38,809 nt of DNA from Streptosporangiales bacterium (lineage in GTDB: Bacteria; Actinomycetota; Actinomycetes; Streptosporangiales; WHST01), in the NCBI GenBank assembly GCA_009379825.1, contig WHTA01000056.1, positions 1 to 38,809 of the forward strand, read 5' to 3'. Numbering within the stretch: the stretch's first letter is position 1; each line of letters opens with the position of its first letter. Of this stretch, positions 33,632-38,809 are shown piece after piece. Under the pieces are notes generated by a model that worked only from the letters and a program-made list of their open reading frames with translations, was not told the DNA's origin and did not search any database. The translations under genes were made by a program, and so were the position numbers.

Positions 33632-34294
33632 GTGCGCCGCTGCCGGCGAGGTCTGCTCGCGGTCGCGGCGGCGGTGGCGATGTGTCTCACCCTGCCGAGC
33701 GCGGCGTACGGCGCCGGCTACCGGTACTGGTCGTACTGGCGGCTGGCCGACGACGGCTGGGCGTACGCGACGAGCGGCCCGGCCAGCCACCGGCCGGACG
33801 ATGGCTCGGTGGACGGCTGGCGGTTCACCGCGAGCAGCGAGCAGGACGCGGCGGAACCGCGCCGCACGCCGAGCTTCGACCGGGTCTGCGCGGGCACCAG
33901 GATCAAGGACGGCTACAAGCGGGTCGCGCTGGTGCTCGACTACGGCACCGGCAACGACACGCCACCCGGTGAGTCCGCACCGAAGAGCCGACCGGTCACG
34001 AGCTGCGTCGTCGTCGCCGAGGACGCGACGTCGCTCGACGTGCTGAACCGCGAGACGCGTACCAGGACCGCGAGCAACGGGCTGCTGTGCTCCATCAACG
34101 GCTACCCGGAGCGCGGCTGTGCGGAGTCGGCGACGAAGACCGCGACGCCGTCGGCGGCGAGCTCGACCAACGGCGCGGACGACACCGGCGGCAGCGGCGG
34201 GTCGAGCACCGCAGTCGCCGTGCTCGTCGGGCTGGCGATCGGGGGCGGCCTGATCGTCGCGATGACCGCGCGCCGCCGCAGGGAGAACCGCTAG
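33632..34294 (+). CDS. Secreted membrane-anchored companion protein
   Basis: A 220-residue protein: signal peptide (1-27, AYG), a mature domain with YRYWSYWRLADDGWAYATSGPASHRPDDGSVDGWRF and four cysteines (SFDRVCAG, TSCVVV, LLCSI, RGCAE) that could form two disulfides, a Ser/Thr/Gly-rich linker, and a C-terminal helix (about 193-212) then RRRRENR. It is recognisable as a streptomycete-type secreted family found next to the toroid protein (from memory); function unknown. GTG 33632 starts 13 nt after the upstream stop; there is no clear ribosome site, so coupling is likely. Its stop shares CTAG with the MFS stop on the other strand. Confidence 0.72.
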   Translation: MRRCRRGLLAVAAAVAMCLTLPSAAYGAGYRYWSYWRLADDGWAYATSGPASHRPDDGSVDGWRFTASSEQDAAEPRRTPSFDRVCAGTRIKDGYKRVALVLDYGTGNDTPPGESAPKSRPVTSCVVVAEDATSLDVLNRETRTRTASNGLLCSINGYPERGCAESATKTATPSAASSTNGADDTGGSGGSSTAVAVLVGLAIGGGLIVAMTARRRRENR

Positions 34295-35586
34295 CGCCGG
34301 TACGTACCGTCCGTCGAAGAGTTCGCCGGCAACGCTTCAGCTGGTGACAAGTCGCGGATACGGTCCCGGTCCATCAGCCGCCAGGCCGGCTGCACGAACG
34401 GCAGCACCGTCGCAAGCAGGTACGCGCCGCCGATGGCGAGCAGCGCCGTGGTGAGGCCAAGCGTGGACACCAGCCAGCCGGCAACCAGCCCGCCGACGGG
34501 GATGCCGGCCCACGCCAGCGCGCCGACGGCGCCGAGCACGCGGGCGCGCAGGTGCTCGGGGATCCGCTCGAACTCCGCCGCGCCGAGCAACGGGGTGATC
34601 GCGCCCGCGGTGAACCCGCTCACCGCGGAGATCACGAGCACCGCAGGCAACCCGTCGGTGGCGGCGAGCACGAAGTACGACGGCGAACCGGCGACCAGGA
34701 AGCAACAGGCGTAGGTGATCCGGCGCGGTAGCCGATGTGCCACCGCGCTGAACAGCGCGTTGCCGAGCACCGCGCCGACGCCGAACGCCCCGCCGATCAG
34801 CCCGACACCGGTCGCCGACCCCACGGCGTCCTTCACCCAGACCGGGATGAACACGGCCATCCGCGCCTGGTCGAACAGGTTCGTGGCGAGCACCATCAGC
34901 GCGATGGCCCGCAGCAGCGGGTCGCGCACGGTGTACGCCAGACCGGCGCGCAGGTCGTGCAGGTAGCCGCGTACGCGCGCCGGCCGTGCCGCGTCAGCGT
35001 CCCCAGCCGGGCGGCGGCGGACGAACCACTGCACCAGCACGGCCGCGACGACGAAGCTGGCCGCGTCCATGTACAGGGCGTTGACCGCACCGACGGTGGC
35101 GGCGAGCACGCCACCGAGCGGCGTGCCGACCAGGCTGCCGACCCTACTGACCCCGTCGAGCAGGCCGGCGCCGCGCTCCATCGGCACCCGCGCCTCGACG
35201 ACCGTCTCCGGCACCAGCACGTGCTTGGCGTTCTCCCCCGGCCCGCGGAACGCACCGAGCACCGCCACCAGCACGCACAGTCCCCAGAACGGCAGCCGGT
35301 CGGTGCTGTACAGCAGGGGCACCGCGACCAGGATCGCCGCGCTCGCGGCGTCGCACAGCACGCTCACCCTGCGGCCGCCGAACCGGTCGACGAACGGCGC
35401 GGCGAACGCCTGCAGCACGACGAACGGCAGCATCTCCGCGAACACGACCAGGCCGGTCTGTACGGCGCTGCCGGTGGTTACCAGCACCAGCCAGGGGATC
35501 GCGACCACGGACACCTTGCTGCCGGTGGCCGAGATGCCGGCCACCGGCAGCAGACCGGCGAGGCCCGCACGGCGGCGGACGGGCAT
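34291..35586 (-). CDS. MFS efflux transporter
   Basis: A 431-residue permease with about twelve hydrophobic helices of the major facilitator superfamily (MFS-1/DHA3-like). The loop motif after helix 2 reads DRFGGRRVSVLCD, and the central region has RRRPAGDADAARP. It exports an unknown compound by proton antiport. ATG 35586 is 2 nt after the ArsR-type regulator's stop, so the pair is one operon and the pump is probably controlled by that regulator. The stop overlaps the secreted companion's stop on the other strand. Confidence 0.88.
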   Translation of the reverse strand: MPVRRRAGLAGLLPVAGISATGSKVSVVAIPWLVLVTTGSAVQTGLVVFAEMLPFVVLQAFAAPFVDRFGGRRVSVLCDAASAAILVAVPLLYSTDRLPFWGLCVLVAVLGAFRGPGENAKHVLVPETVVEARVPMERGAGLLDGVSRVGSLVGTPLGGVLAATVGAVNALYMDAASFVVAAVLVQWFVRRRPAGDADAARPARVRGYLHDLRAGLAYTVRDPLLRAIALMVLATNLFDQARMAVFIPVWVKDAVGSATGVGLIGGAFGVGAVLGNALFSAVAHRLPRRITYACCFLVAGSPSYFVLAATDGLPAVLVISAVSGFTAGAITPLLGAAEFERIPEHLRARVLGAVGALAWAGIPVGGLVAGWLVSTLGLTTALLAIGGAYLLATVLPFVQPAWRLMDRDRIRDLSPAEALPANSSTDGTYRR

Positions 35587-35588
35587 CG

Positions 35589-36272
35589 CTACTCGGCGCC
35601 GTCGTCGGCGGAATCGCCGGCCGGCTGGTCGCCGGGGAAGAAATGCGGGAAGACCTGGAACTGCGCGGCCACCAGTCGCGCACCCTCCGGGCGCTCACCG
35701 CTGCTCGCGTTGCGGTACCTGTCCACGAGCTGCTTCATCTCGTGGTGCAGCTGTTCGGCCTCGGCCGGGGTCAGCCGCAGCATGCTGTCGGACATGGTGC
35801 TCGCGTCCTGCCACTCGTCCGGCAACGCGTCGCGGTGGTCGAGCCACCGTTTGATCTTCTGGGCGTAGAGATCGGCTGAGGCGTACAGGTAGTCGTGGGC
35901 GAGCACGTCCGTCTCGCCGGCGTCAGGATCCTCGGTGTCGCCGCGCTGCACCACCATGCGCGGGTCGAACCAGGTGCGCTGGTGCTTCGCCTTCCACCAC
36001 CGTTCCCTGGTCGTGCCGCGGCCCTCGTCCTCCTCGATGAAGCCGTACGCGGCGAGCTGCCGCAGGTGGTAGCTGGTCGCCGCCGAGCTGAGCCCGAGGC
36101 GGTCTGCGATCTTCGTCGCGGTGGACGGCCCGTCCGCCCGCAGCAGGCCGAGGATCTGCGGCCGCAGCGGGTGGGCCATCCCCCGCAGCGACTTCGCGTC
36201 GAGCAGGGTGTCGTGCTCGGGGTCGAAGCCCTTCGGCAGCTTCTGCGGCTGCTCCTCGGGTGGGTCCACCAT
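35589..36272 (-). CDS. ArsR-type winged-helix regulator
   Basis: A 227-residue regulator. The winged helix lies at about 30-100 (MAHPLRPQILGLLRADGPSTATKIADRLGLSSAATSYHLRQLAAYGFIEED; wing GRGTTRERWWKA). No metal-binding CxC motif is seen, so it likely senses an organic ligand through the C-terminal helical domain (about 120-205). ATG 36272 has GGAAGG upstream. The downstream MFS gene is 2 nt away. It is probably autoregulated through the four 14-bp repeats at 36501-36548. Confidence 0.85.
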   Translation of the reverse strand: MVDPPEEQPQKLPKGFDPEHDTLLDAKSLRGMAHPLRPQILGLLRADGPSTATKIADRLGLSSAATSYHLRQLAAYGFIEEDEGRGTTRERWWKAKHQRTWFDPRMVVQRGDTEDPDAGETDVLAHDYLYASADLYAQKIKRWLDHRDALPDEWQDASTMSDSMLRLTPAEAEQLHHEMKQLVDRYRNASSGERPEGARLVAAQFQVFPHFFPGDQPAGDSADDGAE

Positions 36273-36302
36273 CGGTGTCGCCCTTCCTCTCCGCGTGCCC
36301 GG

Positions 36303-36470
36303 TCAGCCCGCGTACGACGCGTGCACGCGTACGGCGACGAGCCGCCTCTTGGCCTTCCGGTACCTGCGCTCGGCCCGCCGCACCGCCTGCGCCTGGCGTA
36401 CTGCCCGGTTCGCCGCCGCCTCCGCACGCAGCTCCTCGGCGCGCACCTGGACCAGTTCGTCGTACCGCAT
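36303..36470 (-). CDS. 55-residue basic coiled-coil protein
   Basis: A 55-residue reading frame, short but well supported: ATG 36470 is preceded by GGGAGGTGG, and the frame has a TGA stop at 36303. The protein is nearly all helix with many Arg/Ala/Glu (MRYDELVQVRAEELRAEAAANRAV, RRAERRYRKAKRRLVAVRVHASYAG), so a nucleic-acid- or membrane-associated short helix is likely. It is first in the operon, 30 nt before the regulator. No family recognised. Confidence 0.6.
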   Translation of the reverse strand: MRYDELVQVRAEELRAEAAANRAVRQAQAVRRAERRYRKAKRRLVAVRVHASYAG

Positions 36471-36494
36471 CAGCGCCACCTCCCGTCGACGCCA

Positions 36495-36523
36495 AGACTA
36501 CTTTGCAAAGATCTCTTTGCCAA
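36495..36523 (-). promoter_or_regulatory. Promoter of the 55-aa/ArsR/MFS operon
   Basis: Reading leftwards, TTGGCA (36523-36518) and TAGTCT (36500-36495) are 17 nt apart, a near-consensus pair placed 25 nt upstream of the small ORF's ATG. Both boxes overlap or abut the 14-bp repeats, so a bound regulator would block it. Confidence 0.7.
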
Positions 36524-36556
36524 GCTTTCTTTGCATGGGTTTCTTGGCACCCCACG
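36501..36556. repeat. Four 14-bp direct repeats (probable operator)
   Basis: CTTTGC recurs at 36501, 36515 and 36529, and a variant CTTGGC at 36543, each exactly 14 bp apart. The first is the perfect palindrome CTTTGCAAAG. They cover the -35 and spacer of the promoter on the minus strand. I infer binding by the ArsR-type protein encoded next to it. Nothing else of note is in 36471-36594. Confidence 0.75.
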
Positions 36557-36594
36557 GACGCCGCCCTACCAGGGCAGCGAACCGGCGAGCGCGG

Positions 36595-37701
36595 CTAGCG
36601 GGTGGCGGGGGTGACGAACGGCGGCTTGACGACCTGGCACCTGGCGGCGCGGCCGCGTACGTCCACGGTCACCTCGTCGCCGACGGACACCTCGCGGTCG
36701 AGCAGCGCCAGCGCGATGCCGACCTTCTTCGTCGGCGAGAACGTGCCGCTGGTGACCGTGCCGACGGGCGCGCCGTCGCGGGAGACGGTCATCTCCGGGC
36801 GCGGGATCGCGCGGTCGACCGCCTCCAGGCCGCGGACCGACCGGCGGGCGCCGTCCGCGCGCTCCTTGCTGAGCACGTCCCTGCCCCAGAACGCCGGCTT
36901 CTGCCAGCCGACCGCCCAGCCGGCCCGCGCCTGCACCGGCGTGATCTCCTGGGAGAGCTCGTGGCCGTGCAGCGGGTAGCCCATCTCGGTACGCAGGGTG
37001 TCGCGCGCGCCCAGGCCGGCGGCCTGCACCCCGTGCTCCGCGCCGGCGCCGAGCAGCGCGTCCCACAGCCGCGCGGCATCCGCGTACGCGGGCAGCAGCT
37101 CGTAACCCTGCTCGCCGGTGTAACCCGTGCGGCACACCACGACCTGGCTGCCCTGCCACTCCGCGTCCACGAACGACATGTAGTCGTGCTCGTGCGGCAG
37201 GCCGACGGCACGCAGCACGTCGGCGCTGCGCGGGCCCTGCACGGCCAGCACGCCGTACGACTCGTGCTGGTCGGTCACCGTGACGCCGGCGGGCGCCTCG
37301 GCCTGCAGCCGACGCACCACCTCGGCCGTGTTCGCGGCGTTGGGCACCAACAGCACCTCGTCGGCGCCGCGCAGATACGCGATGAGGTCGTCGATCACTC
37401 CCCCGGTCGGGTCGTCGCAGCACAGCGTGTACTGCGCCTGGCCGGGCGCGATCTTGCCGAGGTCGTTCGCGAGTGTCCCGTTGACGTAGTCGGCGGCCCC
37501 GCTGCCGCGGACGACCGCCTTGCCCAGGTGGCTGACGTCGAAGATGCCGACCGCCTCACGGACGGCGGTGTGCTCCTTCACCACGCCGCCACCGGCGTAC
37601 TCCAGTGGCATCTCCCAGCCGCCGAACTCGGCGAACTTCGCGCCGTTCGCCGCGTGCCAGTCGTGCAGGGGTGAGTGCTTAAGGTCGGCTCGATCGCTCA
37701 T
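36595..37701 (-). CDS. gcvT: Aminomethyltransferase (glycine cleavage T protein)
   Basis: A 368-residue tetrahydrofolate-dependent T protein that releases ammonia from the aminomethyl-H-protein and makes 5,10-methylene-THF. Landmarks: [68 protein letters not shown] and [14 protein letters not shown] 37701 starts [19 protein letters not shown], the usual N-terminus; no good ribosome site is visible, and TACGGT 7 nt upstream could be a -10 of a leaderless transcript. gcvH/gcvP are not in this window. Confidence 0.95.
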   Translation of the reverse strand: MSDRADLKHSPLHDWHAANGAKFAEFGGWEMPLEYAGGGVVKEHTAVREAVGIFDVSHLGKAVVRGSGAADYVNGTLANDLGKIAPGQAQYTLCCDDPTGGVIDDLIAYLRGADEVLLVPNAANTAEVVRRLQAEAPAGVTVTDQHESYGVLAVQGPRSADVLRAVGLPHEHDYMSFVDAEWQGSQVVVCRTGYTGEQGYELLPAYADAARLWDALLGAGAEHGVQAAGLGARDTLRTEMGYPLHGHELSQEITPVQARAGWAVGWQKPAFWGRDVLSKERADGARRSVRGLEAVDRAIPRPEMTVSRDGAPVGTVTSGTFSPTKKVGIALALLDREVSVGDEVTVDVRGRAARCQVVKPPFVTPATR

Positions 37702-37735
37702 GCCGTCGACCGTACCAAGAGCCGCAGGCCCCACC

Positions 37736-37770
37736 CGGCGCTCACGGGGCCACGTTCCCCGCGAGCGCCG
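37736..37770 (-). terminator. Hairpin after the ABC permease
   Basis: An 8-bp stem (37736-37743 with 37763-37770) plus five inner pairs (37745-37749 with 37757-37761) around a 7-nt loop. It lies 10 nt after the permease stop and before gcvT. Confidence 0.6.
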
Positions 37771-37780
37771 AGCAGGTGTC

Positions 37781-38665
37781 CTACTTCACACCACCAGTGG
37801 TGAGACCGGCGATGATACGCCGCTGGAAGACCAGTACGGCCACCACCAACGGCACGGTGACCACCACACCGGCGGCCATCTGCGTACCGAACGGCTGGTC
37901 GAAGCCGGTCGACCCGGTGAACGTCGCGATGGCGACGGTCGCCGTCTTCATGGAGTTCTCGTTCACCATCGACAGCGCGATGATGAACTCGTTCCACGCC
38001 ATGATGAACGTGATGATGGCCGTCGTGAACACGCCGGGCGCGGCGAGCGGGATGATGATCTTCCTGAACGCCTGGCCGGGTGTGCACCCGTCCACCATCG
38101 CTGCTTGCTCCAGGTCGAACGGCAACGTTCGGAAGAACGCGGTGAGGTTGAACACCGCGAGCGGCAGCGCGAACGACAGGGTCGGCAGGATCATCGCCTG
38201 GTAGGTGTTGATCCACCCCAGGGTGTTGGTGAACAGCTTCAGCAGCGGCACGATCAGCGAGATGGTCGGGAACATCGAGGTCGCCACGATGATGGCGAGC
38301 ACGAGGTTCTTGAACCTGAAGTCCAACCGTGCCAGCGCGTACGCGGTGGTGATCCCGATGATCAGGGTCAGCAGCGTCGTCGTGCCGGCCACGATCAAGC
38401 TGTTCAGCAACGCCCGCCAGAAACCGACCGACGGGCTGAACACCGCGAAGAGGTTCTCCATCGAGATCGGCCACGCGATGGGAGCGTTGCTGAACTGGTC
38501 GCCCGGTCGCCTGAAGGCGGAGACGACCATCCAGTAGAACGGAATCAGGCAGTACAGCACGATCACGGCGATGCCGAGATTCGCGAGCACGTGCCGTTCC
38601 TTCTTCGGCTGCGCCGGCGCAGGTGCCTCGCTGGCCGCCGGCGCCCGCTCAGTCGTCGCGGTCAT
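37781..38665 (-). CDS. Carbohydrate ABC transporter permease (MalG-like)
   Basis: A 294-residue inner-membrane permease with six predicted helices (MalG/UgpE type). The polar N-terminus is Pro/Ala-rich; the EAA loop [26 protein letters not shown] contacts the ATPase, and [28 protein letters not shown] is the canonical C-terminus. It imports a sugar or oligosaccharide; the exact one cannot be read. ATG 38665 follows AGAAAGG and overlaps (ATGA) the end of an upstream frame. Confidence 0.93.
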   Translation of the reverse strand: MTATTERAPAASEAPAPAQPKKERHVLANLGIAVIVLYCLIPFYWMVVSAFRRPGDQFSNAPIAWPISMENLFAVFSPSVGFWRALLNSLIVAGTTTLLTLIIGITTAYALARLDFRFKNLVLAIIVATSMFPTISLIVPLLKLFTNTLGWINTYQAMILPTLSFALPLAVFNLTAFFRTLPFDLEQAAMVDGCTPGQAFRKIIIPLAAPGVFTTAIITFIMAWNEFIIALSMVNENSMKTATVAIATFTGSTGFDQPFGTQMAAGVVVTVPLVVAVLVFQRRIIAGLTTGGVK

Positions 38666-38809
38666 GCCGCCCTACCTTTCTGGTGTGCCTCCGGTCGTCC
38701 GGAATGATCGGGGTGTGCAGGCAGGGCCGGTATGGCTTTCATGCTGGCTGCCCTCGATGGCTCTGGTGGCTTGGCCGCTGGCCCCGCCACCTTGTTCCGA
38801 CCGCTGATA
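38662..38809 (-). CDS. Partial C-terminal end of the upstream gene, probably the partner permease
   Basis: Of the three minus-strand frames at the window edge, one has no internal stop and ends in a TGA that overlaps the MalG-like ATG as ATGA, a typical coupling between the two permeases of a sugar ABC operon. The 48 residues seen (ending [13 protein letters not shown]) are Pro/Ala-rich and hydrophilic, with none of the expected last helix, so it could be only a cytosolic tail. The assignment rests on position. Confidence 0.4.
   Translation of the reverse strand, partial: ISGRNKVAGPAAKPPEPSRAASMKAIPALPAHPDHSGRPEAHQKGRAA

Noticed and set aside
38571-38807. Plus-strand 78-aa frame at the right edge
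   Set aside because: Opposite to the permease and its upstream neighbour, no ribosome site, no motif; a shadow.

Overview
The window is high-GC actinobacterial chromosome (Actinomycetota; genus not resolved). The evidence is the frequent GTG/TTG starts and the actinobacterial gene families present: a di-haem QcrC with QcrA/QcrB and the small oxidase subunit CtaF, PspAA/PspAB partners of PspA, a DUF3043 membrane protein, F420-type oxidoreductases, and the zinc-ribbon / DEDDh-GIY-YIG nuclease / Lrp-like / trpD / receiver-like gene block. No rRNA, tRNA, CRISPR array, transposase or phage gene was recognised.

Region by region. 1-1863 (minus): a NYN/PIN-domain putative RNase broken by a frameshift near 830, a zinc-ribbon protein upstream of it, and two extra near-identical copies of the NYN gene's 3' end at 1-219. 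1987-5618: a DEDDh exonuclease/GIY-YIG nuclease and a stand-alone Lrp-type ligand-binding protein (plus), convergent with trpD and a receiver-like protein (minus); the two converging genes share one perfect palindrome at their stop codons. 5909-14745: the aerobic respiratory chain. ctaE-qcrC-qcrA-qcrB run on the plus strand and ctaC-ctaD-ctaF on the minus strand, with an M14-type zinc carboxypeptidase between the blocks. Together they encode the menaquinol-cytochrome c reductase and aa3 oxidase that form a supercomplex in this phylum. 14852-17487 (minus): aat, an adenosine-kinase-like PfkB protein, an ErpA/IscA-type Fe-S carrier and a small membrane protein. 17549-20271 (minus): the envelope-stress operon pspA-pspAA-htpX-pspAB.

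20452-25565 (plus): DUF3043 with a leaderless-type promoter, then a translationally coupled trio of CmoM-like methyltransferase, FAD/Fe-S D-2-hydroxyacid dehydrogenase and a second, frameshifted methyltransferase. 25469-27361 (minus): marR, a HepT-like HEPN protein with a degraded active site, and an SGNH hydrolase broken in two places. 27459-31991 (plus): divergent from marR across a multi-half-site operator, a PPOX-type and an LLM-type F420 oxidoreductase, an esterase, a nitrilase-family amidase and a glutathione-independent formaldehyde dehydrogenase. This looks like a small-molecule degradation or detoxification module and is the best candidate here for an undescribed pathway.

32048-34294: a 69-aa leaderless protein and a secreted, membrane-anchored pair (an alpha/alpha-toroid protein and a companion). 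34291-36470 (minus): an ArsR-type regulator, an MFS exporter and a 55-aa basic protein, all behind a promoter built on four 14-bp repeats. 36595-38809 (minus): gcvT and the end of a sugar ABC transporter operon.

Four apparent single-event frameshifts (about 830, 25372, 25872, 26160) fall in otherwise conserved genes. Draft-assembly indels and real gene decay cannot be told apart from the sequence alone.
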